Positions 7,763-18,300 of a stretch of DNA of 27,745 nucleotides are shown here, in pieces; positions within the stretch are counted from its first letter, which is position 1, and every line of letters begins with the position of its first letter. A program made the position numbers and the translations under genes. The DNA lies in contig CALJKQ010000068.1 of NCBI GenBank assembly GCA_937973565.1, positions 1 to 27,745 on the forward strand, in the 5' to 3' direction. The notes beneath the pieces were generated by a model. That model was not told where the DNA came from. It saw only the letters and a program-made list of their open reading frames with translations, and ran no database searches. This DNA comes from an uncultured Saprospiraceae bacterium (GTDB lineage Bacteria > Bacteroidota > Bacteroidia > Chitinophagales > Saprospiraceae).

Positions 7763-8542
7763 ATGCAAGAACAATTAAGAGATAAAATAGAGCAATTATT
7801 CGAGTACAGAGCGTTTCCGGAGCTATACAGGCTTAGTGGAGGGTCTTCCGGTGAATTAAAACGAATACACAAACAATTGGTTGAATTACAAGCCAGGATT
7901 TATGATTTGGATGGATACCTGGAAGCCAATTGGGAACTCAAGGACAAGCAACTATCCCATTATTGGAATAAAATATATGCATCATTGACAACCATGGGCA
8001 TTCCTTCCTCCAAACAGTACAAATATTGTAGCCAAATCCATAAATATCAAAAACACGAAGTTGATCTCAGATACAATCTCATGCCTACACGGCTTGATAT
8101 GGAATACTTTTATTTTTATAAAAGTTGTGATGTAAAACTTCAAAGGAGACTGCTGATTGAGAACTTTCCTACTTTAAAAAAACTGTTTACAGCAGGAGAC
8201 TGGAGGTATTTTGATTTGGTAACCGAAATTAATGACGATGCCACTGACCTGGAAGAAGACACATCAACCATCAATGGAAACCGGCTTTTGATCTCATTCT
8301 ATCTGAAAGGAAAATCCAGTACAAAAGAGGAATTTGGAGATTTTCTGGACAAGGTGATCAAAAAATCCAAAGAAAGATTTGGACATGGTAATCTAACTTC
8401 ATTTCGCAAAAACATCCATTTTCGCACTCTAGAACAAGCTAAAGCGACCCGTTTAATCATAGATCACCCGCCTATAAAGATTGCAGAAGGTACTATAAAG
8501 CTTCCTATTCAACACTTTTTAAAACTGAATGAAAGAGCATGA
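7763..8542 (+). CDS. Protein of unknown function, partner of TPR-AAA ATPase
   Basis: I do not recognise this 259-residue protein. It has no signal peptide or membrane segment and is rich in charged and aromatic residues. Residues about 1-70 look helical (EQLRDKIEQLFEYRAF, then LKRIHKQLVELQARIYDL). The middle contains many Tyr/Lys (KQYKYCSQIHKYQKHE and MEYFYFYKSCD). An acidic patch follows (INDDATDLEEDTS), then a C-terminal part with alternating hydrophobic stretches such as NRLLISFYLKG. No enzyme motif is visible. Its stop overlaps the next start by 4 nt (ATGA), so it is translationally coupled to the AAA protein and is probably its functional partner. ATG 7763 fits the -7 box placement. Confidence 0.75.
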   Translation: MQEQLRDKIEQLFEYRAFPELYRLSGGSSGELKRIHKQLVELQARIYDLDGYLEANWELKDKQLSHYWNKIYASLTTMGIPSSKQYKYCSQIHKYQKHEVDLRYNLMPTRLDMEYFYFYKSCDVKLQRRLLIENFPTLKKLFTAGDWRYFDLVTEINDDATDLEEDTSTINGNRLLISFYLKGKSSTKEEFGDFLDKVIKKSKERFGHGNLTSFRKNIHFRTLEQAKATRLIIDHPPIKIAEGTIKLPIQHFLKLNERA

Positions 8543-9927
8543 ACAAAAATGATTTAAGAATTTTAAAGGAAGCCATCAACCGATCCCCGGATAATATAGC
8601 ATTGCGATTGTCCTATGCCTTAAAACTTTTTAAAATTAAAGAGTACGATGAAAGTGAAAGAAACTATCAGCATGTCTTAAAATTGGATCCGGAAAATATA
8701 AAGGCAAAACAAGGATTAATTGAATTGTATTTTGCCAAAGGAAATTATTCTGCCGTAATTGTGATTGCGGAGGAATTGTCGGCCAGAAATCTTACCAGTG
8801 AAAAAATCCTCGAACTCCAGGTAAAATCTTTGTTGCGCCAAAATTCACTGAAGGAAGCTCAGGAACTTTACAATAAGATACTGGAGCGCAATCCATTTTA
8901 TTTTGACGAAGAGTTGGATTCAGTACTCAACGATCAGGAAGAATACTTCGATGAATCTCGCGACAATGAATCCGGCTATGGTGATAAAGATGAGTTTGAT
9001 CCTTTTGATGATTTCTCGGGTATGGAAATGCCAGACTTCATCACCAACCCGGAGCAAATGTTTTTACCCAAGATAGAGCCGGGATTTGGCGCCATGGCAG
9101 GTCAGGAATATTTGAAGCAGGAATTACACGAATTGTATCTTCACCTTGATCTCGATCAGGATACACTCCAGAGATTTGATATTCAACCAACAGGCTCTGT
9201 ACTTTTATATGGACCTCCGGGTTGTGGTAAAACTTATGCAGTAAGCCATTTGCCTTATGAGTTTGATATAGATATTATCCCCTTTGACTGGAACAGGATT
9301 AGCAACAACCAAAGCATAAGTAAAGAATTTATTATCCCTTTTTACTTCAACATGGCTCGTTTGCACATGCCGGCCACCATATTCATTGATCAGTTTGATC
9401 AGCTACCGGGAATTGGCAATGAGGAAGTTCAAAACACTTATATGCATCAACTTTTACTCGAAGTGGATGCCATGTTCAGGTATAAACAGAATGTTGTCCT
9501 GATAGCAGCTACGAATGCGATTTGGAACATAAATCCAACGATGTTCCGTTTTGGACGGTTCAACAATGTTGTATTTGTCTATCCTCCTGATGAAGCAGAC
9601 CGAAAAGAATTCATTCAAATTTTGGTAGAAAAGCATCAGATCAAAACCGGCTCATTGGACGAATGGGTAGAGAAAACACACCTGTTTTCATATTCAGATA
9701 TTGAAAAGTGGTTTGACTTAGCCATTAAAAAACACTTATCAGCACACTTTTACAAAAGCGAATCCAAGATTCCCGACTTACAAAAAGCAGGATTGGATGA
9801 GGCCCTCGTAAAATGTAAACCGAGCACATTGTATTGGTTTGACAAAGTCATAAGCAGCACAAATGAAAGTTTCAAAATGACTGAAATGTATCAGGAGGTC
9901 AGAGACTTTGTTGGTAAACAAAAGTAA
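8539..9927 (+). CDS. TPR-AAA+ ATPase with Gln in the Walker B catalytic position
   Basis: The 462 residues have three parts. TPR-like helices occupy about 1-120 (ALRLSYALKLFKIKEYDESE with LKLDPENIKAKQGL, then further repeats). A strongly acidic linker covers about 122-166. An AAA+ module follows from about 180. Walker A is GPPGCGKT (225-232), sensor-1 Asn is N326 in AATN, and FRFGRF supplies both arginine-finger positions (R337, R340) as in p97-type AAA proteins. Walker B reads IFIDQFD (281-287), so the usual catalytic Glu is Gln285 (CAG, 9391-9393). In known AAA proteins that exchange lets ATP bind but blocks hydrolysis. It may therefore be a slow or binding-only ATPase; this is inference. 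It overlaps its upstream gene by ATGA and lies 12 nt before the MATE gene. Confidence 0.85.
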   Translation: MNKNDLRILKEAINRSPDNIALRLSYALKLFKIKEYDESERNYQHVLKLDPENIKAKQGLIELYFAKGNYSAVIVIAEELSARNLTSEKILELQVKSLLRQNSLKEAQELYNKILERNPFYFDEELDSVLNDQEEYFDESRDNESGYGDKDEFDPFDDFSGMEMPDFITNPEQMFLPKIEPGFGAMAGQEYLKQELHELYLHLDLDQDTLQRFDIQPTGSVLLYGPPGCGKTYAVSHLPYEFDIDIIPFDWNRISNNQSISKEFIIPFYFNMARLHMPATIFIDQFDQLPGIGNEEVQNTYMHQLLLEVDAMFRYKQNVVLIAATNAIWNINPTMFRFGRFNNVVFVYPPDEADRKEFIQILVEKHQIKTGSLDEWVEKTHLFSYSDIEKWFDLAIKKHLSAHFYKSESKIPDLQKAGLDEALVKCKPSTLYWFDKVISSTNESFKMTEMYQEVRDFVGKQK

Positions 9928-9939
9928 CAACAGCTTTTG

Positions 9940-11277
9940 ATGCGATTAGGAACCAGCTACGGTCAGATTTTCAGGTTATCATTACCCATTATGATGGGGA
10001 GTGCAGCGCAAAACATTATTGTACTATCAGACAACGTGTTCTTGTATCACTATGACCATCTCCAATTCGCAGCCATTGGTGTTATTGGGGCATTCTATCT
10101 CGTGCTGGCATCCATAGGATACGGCTTTTCAAGAGGAGGGCAAATTTTTATAGCCCGTAAGTATGGAGAACGTGACCTTCAAAGCCTGGGTGCTTATTTT
10201 CAGGCATTGGTGTTGTTTGAAGCCATCCTGTCTGTTTTCATTTTTGTTTTTATCCATTTTCATGGATATGAATTTTTAAAACTGTTGATATCATCCAAAG
10301 AAATTCTGGATTATTGTTACGAATATTTGAGTTACAGAAGTTACGGCGTTTTTTTCAGTTACACAGGAGTCGCGCTGATAGCGTTGTATACCGGCATAGC
10401 ACAACCCAAAATCATTTTAATTGACACCATTGTCCTTACTGTTTCCAATATCATTTTAAACTACGTTTTTGTTTTCGGTAAATGGGGAGCCCCTGAAATG
10501 GGCATTGGAGGATCTGCCTTGGCAAGTACCCTGGCTGAGGTCATTGCCTTTTTCGTTTTTATTGGCTACATGCTTTACAAAAAAGCGTTCACAGTCTATC
10601 ATTTATCCGATTTCACAACCATTAACTTCAAACGGATATTTGAGTGCTTCAGTATTTCCTTTCCGATTGTGGTCCAATCTGCACTGGGACTCGGCTCTTA
10701 TTTCCTGTTTTTTACATTCATTGAAAACAACAGCGCCAAGGATCTTGAAATCTCAAATTTAATACGGAATATATACCTGATTCTATCGATTCCCGCCTGG
10801 GGATATTCTGCGGGTATCAATACCATGGTCAGCAACTTTATTGGAACCCGAAAAAGACAAGCCGTTTTTCCATTAATCCAAAAGACCGCATGGTTAAGTT
10901 TCCTGACCACTTCAGCTATTACATTGCCCATTTTGACCTTTCCCGAATTTTTCTTGTATCCCCTTTTTGGCAGTGCAGAAAATCAATTGGTAAGTGAAAG
11001 TAAAACCATACTCTGGATCCTGTTTCCCATTTTAGGTGTCTTTAGTTTTGGTTCAATATTTATTAACGGTCTAACGGGCACCGGGCATACAAAAACGGCC
11101 CTTTGGATACAAACCCTTTTTACGGTTGTCTATATCATCTACAGTATTATCGTAATAAAAATACTTAAATTAAATCTTTATTTTGCCTGGAGTACCGAAC
11201 TCATATATTGGATAGGTATTTTGGTCTTTGTCATCATCTACTTAAAAACAAATAAGTGGCATGAAAAAAAATTCTAA
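9940..11277 (+). CDS. MATE family efflux transporter
   Basis: Predicted inner-membrane multidrug/organic cation antiporter driven by Na+ or H+; the substrate is unknown. The 445 residues are highly hydrophobic, with about 12 membrane segments arranged as two halves. The start region FRLSLPIMMGSAAQNIIVLSDNVFL and the internal ISFPIVVQSALGLGSYF are the paired openings of the two MatE halves. Length is normal for the family. ATG 9940 is chosen over a TTG at 9937. It lies 12 nt after the AAA gene and 2 nt before the CvfB-like gene, inside one operon. Whether it serves the AAA pair or is only a passenger is not shown. Confidence 0.92.
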   Translation: MRLGTSYGQIFRLSLPIMMGSAAQNIIVLSDNVFLYHYDHLQFAAIGVIGAFYLVLASIGYGFSRGGQIFIARKYGERDLQSLGAYFQALVLFEAILSVFIFVFIHFHGYEFLKLLISSKEILDYCYEYLSYRSYGVFFSYTGVALIALYTGIAQPKIILIDTIVLTVSNIILNYVFVFGKWGAPEMGIGGSALASTLAEVIAFFVFIGYMLYKKAFTVYHLSDFTTINFKRIFECFSISFPIVVQSALGLGSYFLFFTFIENNSAKDLEISNLIRNIYLILSIPAWGYSAGINTMVSNFIGTRKRQAVFPLIQKTAWLSFLTTSAITLPILTFPEFFLYPLFGSAENQLVSESKTILWILFPILGVFSFGSIFINGLTGTGHTKTALWIQTLFTVVYIIYSIIVIKILKLNLYFAWSTELIYWIGILVFVIIYLKTNKWHEKKF

Positions 11278-11279
11278 CC

Positions 11280-12119
11280 ATGTTGGAAATTGGTAAATAC
11301 AATAAACTCACTGTTCTCAGAAAAGTCGATTTTGGATACTATTTGGATGGACTCGACTATGGCGACATCCTCATGCCAGCCAAATATGCTGAAGAATCCC
11401 TGGAGCCGGGCGACGACGTGGATGTTTTTGTTTATTTGGATAGTAGCGAAAAGTTAATTGCAACTACGGAAAAACCGCTGGCAGAAGTAGGTCAGATCGG
11501 CTATCTTAAAGTTGTAAAAGTGAACGACATTGGTGCCTTTTTGGATTGGGGCATAACCAAACAATTATTTGTCCCTTTCGCGGAACAAAAGACCAAACTC
11601 GAAGAAGATAAGTTCTATTGGGTTTATATTTTCATTGATCCGGTAACTGAAAGAATAATGGGCAGCACTAAGCTGGGAAGGTTTCTGGATCAGACACCCC
11701 CTTTCTTTAAAGCAAATGAAATCACAAGAGGTATCGTATGGCAAAAAACAGATCTGGGCTATAAGATTATCATCAACCATAGTCATACTGGCCTACTGTT
11801 TAATAGTGAAATTTACAAGACGTTACAACCCGGCGACCTCATCGATGTAGAGATAAAAAATATACGACCGGATGGTAAAATCGATCTTTGCCTTCCCAAG
11901 TCAGCACTGGAAAAATCTGATGAAGTATCTGAAATTGTTTTAAAGAAATTACAAACCAACAATGGTTTCTTACCTTTTGGAGATCATACTGCTCCCGAAG
12001 TAATAAAACAAGAACTTGGCTTGAGTAAAAAAAGCTTTAAAAAGGCAATAGGAAAACTCTACAAAGAACGGACTATCACCATTGAAGAAAACGGTATTTA
12101 TTTAATCGTAGAAGAATAA
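11280..12119 (+). CDS. CvfB-like S1 RNA-binding protein
   Basis: Member of the YitL/CvfB family (conserved virulence factor B), whose Staphylococcus member binds RNA and affects virulence gene expression. The 279-residue product has the family length and order: OB-fold S1-like units at the N-terminus (LTVLRKVDFGYYLDG), in the middle (GQIGYLKVVKVNDIGAFLDWG) and towards the C-terminus (RGIVWQKTDLGYKIIINHSH...LQPGDLIDVEIKNIRPDGKIDL), then a winged-helix end with LGLSKKSFKKAIGKLYKE. It begins 2 nt after the MATE stop. I see no clear terminator after it; the following 222 bp face the convergent giant gene. Confidence 0.92.
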   Translation: MLEIGKYNKLTVLRKVDFGYYLDGLDYGDILMPAKYAEESLEPGDDVDVFVYLDSSEKLIATTEKPLAEVGQIGYLKVVKVNDIGAFLDWGITKQLFVPFAEQKTKLEEDKFYWVYIFIDPVTERIMGSTKLGRFLDQTPPFFKANEITRGIVWQKTDLGYKIIINHSHTGLLFNSEIYKTLQPGDLIDVEIKNIRPDGKIDLCLPKSALEKSDEVSEIVLKKLQTNNGFLPFGDHTAPEVIKQELGLSKKSFKKAIGKLYKERTITIEENGIYLIVEE

Positions 12120-12286
12120 CATGGCCGTCCTTTCGAAAGATTATTAAAAAACTATTCCTCTCTTTTTTCTTTCATCAAATATTCACTTGCGGGTTGTTGG
12201 GTTAATGTTTTTTTTTAGTAGTTGAAAATAACTTACTAGTCCGTATATTTTCTCTGAAACAGGAATAAACTCATTCCTAGTAACTT

Positions 12287-12322
12287 AAAAAAAAAAGAAA
12301 GGGAGCTCAATGGCTCCCTTTC
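12287..12322 (-). terminator. Rho-independent terminator of the giant secreted-protein gene
   Basis: A perfect 10-bp stem, GAAAGGGAGC at 12297-12306 and GCTCCCTTTC at 12313-12322, encloses a 6-nt loop. In minus-strand reading it is followed by ten T residues (the A run at 12287-12296). It begins 20 bp after the stop codon. On the plus strand no T tract follows, so it does not serve the convergent operon in the same way. Confidence 0.92.
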
Positions 12323-12341
12323 AAATATCATTAAGGATTTA

Positions 12342-15300
12342 TTACCTTATTACAGTCAAATCCCCTGAGAAGACTTCAAGATCGCCCGAACCTTTGCTGT
12401 CGTATTCCAATTCAACAACCCAGGTATAAACGCCCTGTACAACCTGATTGCCGTTGAATGTACCATTCCATCCATAAGCAGGATCGTTGGCAGGGAAATC
12501 AGATCTTTGATACATGAGGTTACCCCATCTGTCGTAAATCTTCATGTCTTTGATCCATGCAACACTGCTGCTTTCTACATAGAAAGTTTTGTTTTCACCC
12601 AAGTTGCCTGCCTGGAGGATGTTGGAGAAAATTATATTCCTGGCTTTCAGCAGATTGATATTTTTGCAATCTTCAGCTTCACAACCGTTATCTGTGGTTA
12701 TCCTTGCACAAACAACAGAACTTACCAATGGTGAGTATGTAAATTCAACACAATTTTCAACCGGTTGATCGCAGATTACCCTTACCCCTGATGTATCGGT
12801 AACAGTCCATTGGATACTCTGAAGGTCCGCCGGAAGCTGACCGGTAAGAGATAATGGCACTGATTCACCCAGGGTAATGGTTACATCATCTCCCAAATCA
12901 ATGGAAAGTGGGCCAGGTTCTGTAATCTTAGCTGTTTCCAGATAGGTACAACCTGTAGCATCCTTGATTACCATATTGTAGGTTCCACCACTCAGTCCTG
13001 CAAAGTTTGGAGATGCCTGGAAGGTAGCTCCACCGTCTTTAGAGTACTGAAGAGGAGCTTTTCCGCCTGACACATTGATAAAGCCAATTGTGCCGTCTTT
13101 TGCGTTGAAACATGATACATTTTTCAGACCCAATTGAGCTGTTGGCTTATTGGGATCTACCGTGATAATAACATCATCGGTAGCACTGCAACCGGTGACT
13201 GAATTCGTTACCTTAATGGTAAACTTACCTCCAAAGTTAACTTTGGTAGTGGCTTTATCGCTGTTTGGCACTGCGATACCTCCATCGTGTGTCCATTGGT
13301 AAGTAACATTGGGTTGATTATCCGTAGGATCTCCAATAGTAACCTCTGAAACCGTACATGTAAGTGTATCCGGATTACCTGCCTGGGCTGTTGGCGCACT
13401 CACAACATTGATAGTAACAACCTGCTTGATATCCGGACATGGAGTTTGATTGCTGAACGAATATTCAAACTGATAACTGGAAGCTGCTTGTCCCTGCGTG
13501 TTGAATGTTCCTGCTGCTGCATTGAATGCATTGCCGGTTGAAGGCTTGGCAGAAACTTCCTTCCAGGTACCACCGGCATCTTCTCCGGTTAATAAATTGG
13601 CCAAGGAAATGGTCTCAGGTTCATTGCTACAAACCTCATCGCTGGCCGGTGTTCCCACTGACTTCGCTTTTACCACGGTAAGTGTTTTATCTACCCTGTC
13701 AGGACATCCTGGTGTTGGTGTATTAACCACATAGGTTACTGTGTAGTTCCCCGAAGCAAGCCCGGCCACATTGGCTACATTATTGGTAATTGGAACCGTA
13801 GCAGACTCCCATTTTCCAGGATTAGCCGGATCGTCGTACTGAGGCGACAATACAATCGTACCATTGGATGTACAAACATCTGCCGGGTCACCCGGTCTGA
13901 TTGGCGGACAAGTACAATCGATGACTTCAATTTCAATGGTATACAACTTATCAACACATGGCACAGCGTTATCCACTGTATAGGTGAAGGTATACGTCTG
14001 ACCGATGGTTGCATTGGAAAAGTTGATAGCAACCGGTGGATTATTGAAGACTACCGGTGCATTATCTGTATTTGCCCAGGTACCACCGACGAATCCACTG
14101 ACAATAAGATCTCTAAAGTCAAGGATATTGTCGCCATTGCCTTTGTCAACAGTACATACGGTTTCTGAAGCTTTCAGAACCGTTGTCTTTTCGTTGATGA
14201 TATCCAAAACTACCATATTTGATTTAGGACATGTACCGGACGGTGCAGGGTTAAGAGTATATACGAGATCGTATTTACCTTCAGCCAATCCATTCACGTT
14301 TATGGTTTTATCTGGGTTAACGGTAACAGGGTTGTTAAGCGGATCGATAACTGACCAGAATCCCGGGCCAATATTAGGATCTTGCAAAGTTGTTAAGTCA
14401 AATGTCAACGCTGTGTTACACAACGGTTGAGGAGCAATGATATTAACATTTGGACAATCGCAATCTTTAATGGTAACTTTTACCGTAACATCCACCGGAA
14501 CGCATGGGCTATTGGCGGTAACACTGTATTTAAATTCGTATACATTACCAATAGGCAGACCATTGAAGTCAACAAAACCGTTGGCGGGTATCGTCAAAGC
14601 CGGTGTTCCCGAAACCTGTGTCCAGGTGCCATTGGGTGTAGCATTGATAAGCGAGTTCAAGCCTACAGAAGTGCTGCCGTTTCCGGTATTGGCATTACAT
14701 GCAGTGGCATCATTGATTTTGGTTGCAAATGGTTGTCTGCGAATCACGATGTCCTGTTCAAAGAATTTGTCGCAAGCACCGCCTGGATCAGGAGTGATCG
14801 TAAATCTGATCTTATAAGATCCAGAAGTGACTCCCGTAGCGTTAAAGATCGAACCTGTTAGTGTTCCTGCAGGTGCTGTGGTAGACCAGACTCCGGTAGT
14901 ACCGGTTGGGTTCAAAGTGATAAGTGAGTTGAGATCAACCATATCACTGCCATTACATAGTGTATCTCTTGCTATGGTAGCCAAAGGACATGTACAATCC
15001 CTCACATTAATGTTAAGTGTGATTGTCTTGTTGGTACAAGGTGCTGTCGCTCCCGAAGTGGTATATTGGAAGGTAAGCAAGCCCGGCGTCATTCCGGTAG
15101 CATCAAACACCGGCAAGCCAGATACAGCAGGTCCCGCCGTTTGCATCCAGGTTCCAGGAGAAGCCCCGGCTACCAATACAGTATCAAGATTTATAGATGT
15201 GGGTCCTTGTGGAGCCGTGGCATTACAAAGGATTCTGTCACCTTTTTTGACTGCCTTTGGCGCATCATTGACGGTAATGAAATGTTGCCCTGATGATGGA

Positions 15301-18300
15301 CAAGCCCCGATACTGGCAGAGGTTTGCCAATTGAGGTTGTAAACTCCGGGTGCAATACCATTTACCATAATCAATGAGTCGTTGGTAATCGTAAGAGGCC
15401 CGGGACCTGAAGCCAATGTCCAAACACCTTTTCTGATTAAGCCTGGTACTAACAATGTGCTATTGAGATTGACATTTCCAGCCTGGTCATTACACAATAC
15501 CAGATTCTGGAAAGAAATAGTCGGACAAGGACAGTTATTAACAATCACATCAATGAATGCTGTATCATTAACACAAGGCAATTGAGCTGTGTTGGTAACA
15601 AACCGGAATGTATATGTATCCCTGGCTATGCCGAGGAAGCTCACATTGGTAAGATCAGAAAGATTTACTCCTGTGCCTTCAATATCTGCCCAGGTACCTG
15701 AAGGACCTGAAACCAGGGTATTAAAGTTGACAAAGGTTGGACCTACCCCACTGTTTACTCTACACACCTCAACAGGGTTCTGTACTACTGTAATATTGGG
15801 TGTGTTGTTATTGGTAACAACTTTACAGCCTGTACCCGTACATCCTGATGCATCGGAAACTGTTACACAATAATTCCCGGCACTCATGACAGGTAATTTT
15901 GCACCCGTATTAGGCAATGCCATATTATCCTTTGCCCAGGCATAGGTAGCAAAAAAGTTACCAGGGGTAAGCGTATCAACAACGCCATCGCACAAAGTCA
16001 GATCGTTGAGTGATACCTGAAGTGAAGTGGATTCGATGACTGCAATAGTAGAATCAACCAAACAACCTCCGGCAGAGACAACTTCAACGGTGTACTGACC
16101 ACCTGCATTGATGTTAACTACCGAAGTGTCAGAAATGACAGCAGGAACACTGTTTTTCCAGGTATAGTTTGAGCCTGGCAGACTGACAGCTTCTATGGTG
16201 GTACTTGAATTCGTACAGAAACTCAAAGATCCCAAAATGGAAATATTTGGTTCAGGACTTACGATGACCTCAAATGTTGCAATATCCGTGCAACCGTTGG
16301 CCTCAGTTACCGTTACAGAATAAATGGTATTGACCAATGGGCTTACGGTTAATGTAGGTGTAGTTATACCTGGCACATTCCACTGGAAGTTGGTATAAGA
16401 TGCTGCATTTGTAACAGTAATATTGGCATTTCTACCTTCACAAATAGGACTGTTGCTGCTCAAAATGGCTTCAACACCGGTAGGTGGTTCAACAACCAAG
16501 GTGCGTATATCCAAACAACCATTGTCTGTATAAGTATGCAATACAAAACAATTGTTGGCACTCAGGTCACTGATATTGAAGTTTGAAGGATCACTATTCT
16601 TAATAGCAATCAAATTGCCTTCACAGTCATATAATTCGAATCTATCGAGGTAGGAAGAGCTATTTCCAAAGTCAAAATTAGCGGTGAGAACAGTTGAATT
16701 GGCACCACAGGCTAACGGAGCATGGGTAAAGGTTACATCCGGAGCACCATCAATGATTACATCTCCACAAATGTCTGCTTCACAACCATAAAAGTCTATA
16801 ATATGCGCACATATTTCTTTAGGGTCTGCTGATGCAATTGAATTTTCTTCATCTACATCATAAGTGTCGCCTGGATAGTTGGTTGTTCCAAAAACACCGT
16901 ATAACCCTCCCGGCTCATTCCAAACAATATCATAAGGATCAGTACCAGAAGTTATATTAAGGATTACATACGGTCCTGGATCATCGATACCATCCTGGCA
17001 AATATTCAGTGGATTGGGATCCATTTCACCTTGTACCGGAGGTTTAACATCCACTTCAACTTCACCCGTACCAAAGCAGCCTTTATCATCAGTAACAGTT
17101 ACAAAATAAGTAGTAGGGCTGATGGGACACACCTGAATGGAAGGCGTGTTTTGGCCAGTGCTCCATTCATAGGTAACGTAGTTACCGGTACCACCTGTGA
17201 CATTTGGAGAAATATTGCCACAAGTGCCTTCGCATACATAGGTTGGGTCAAACATGACTTCCAAATTTGGATATACAGTAACTTTCAATTCAAAATCAGG
17301 ACCCTTGCAAATAGAGTTTGCCCCTCTTGCGTAAAACACGTAAATAACCTCCTCAACATTTGGCCCAGTGTTCACTAAGACATCAGTAAATGAAGCAATA
17401 CTGTTGGGAAACGTACCAGTTAATGTTTCGCCTGTTACATTAGGATTGTCAATGGTATTAAGTATAATAACTGCTCCTGGTTCAGAAGCTACGACTTCTA
17501 TATCTACTGCATCACCTGTACAAATCTCTTTGTCGTCACCTTCAACTGTAATGTTTCCACTGCAATCAATATCTCCTGCAAAAACTAAAGGAGTTGAAAG
17601 AGAACAAGACAAATCATCCCAACAACCTGTTTCTCCATCAGCTGTAACTGTAACAGAAAAATCAAGTTTTTCAGCTTCGCAATCTACCATTTCGTCCAAA
17701 TCTTTTACTTTGAGGTCAACACAGAAATTGACAATTTGTGTGGCATTACATGAAGCCGGCAAACCCCACATGTTATCAGGGTCACCATCATTGGTACATC
17801 CAGCACTTCCTCCATTGGAGGTAAACCACCATCCGCCCGGCAATAATGTACCTGCCGGCATTCCGGCACTTGGCCCTCCATAAGCAAGACCTTTTCTGCC
17901 ATCAATGTTTACAATAGAATAAATAGAACTATTAACATTATAATCTACCTCATCTTCATCTAACCAAAACCATCCTCCGCCAGGGCCTTGAGTTGGAAGA
18001 TTAGATTCTGCGAAATCCCACCCACCGTACAAAGTTGGAATGATGCCTTGAATCCACTGACAGTTATTACCATCTGGAGGTGGTGGTGAAGAAACTGTAA
18101 ATACAAAATTAAAGCAGAAATTAACGACCTCTCCTGGACAATAAGGGCCATTTGGATTGGCCGTTGGGTATTCCGGTCTGGTTATAGAAGTAATTTCAGA
18201 CTCGTAACAATCGAAAGTATTGAAAAAAGTAGCGACACAGAGATCAAAATCTCCGAGATCTTCACCATTGGCTGCTTCTACTTTGATCCAGTAACTCTGG

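Noticed and set aside
7763..9927. Defence-system or toxin-antitoxin reading of the unknown/AAA pair
   Set aside because: No nuclease, protease or toxin motif is visible, and the flanking genes are housekeeping or transport. Defence is not supported by sequence.
12130..12139. CTTTCGAAAG palindrome after the cvfB-like gene, considered as a terminator
   Set aside because: No loop suitable for a stable hairpin and no T tract; it is a short self-complementary word.
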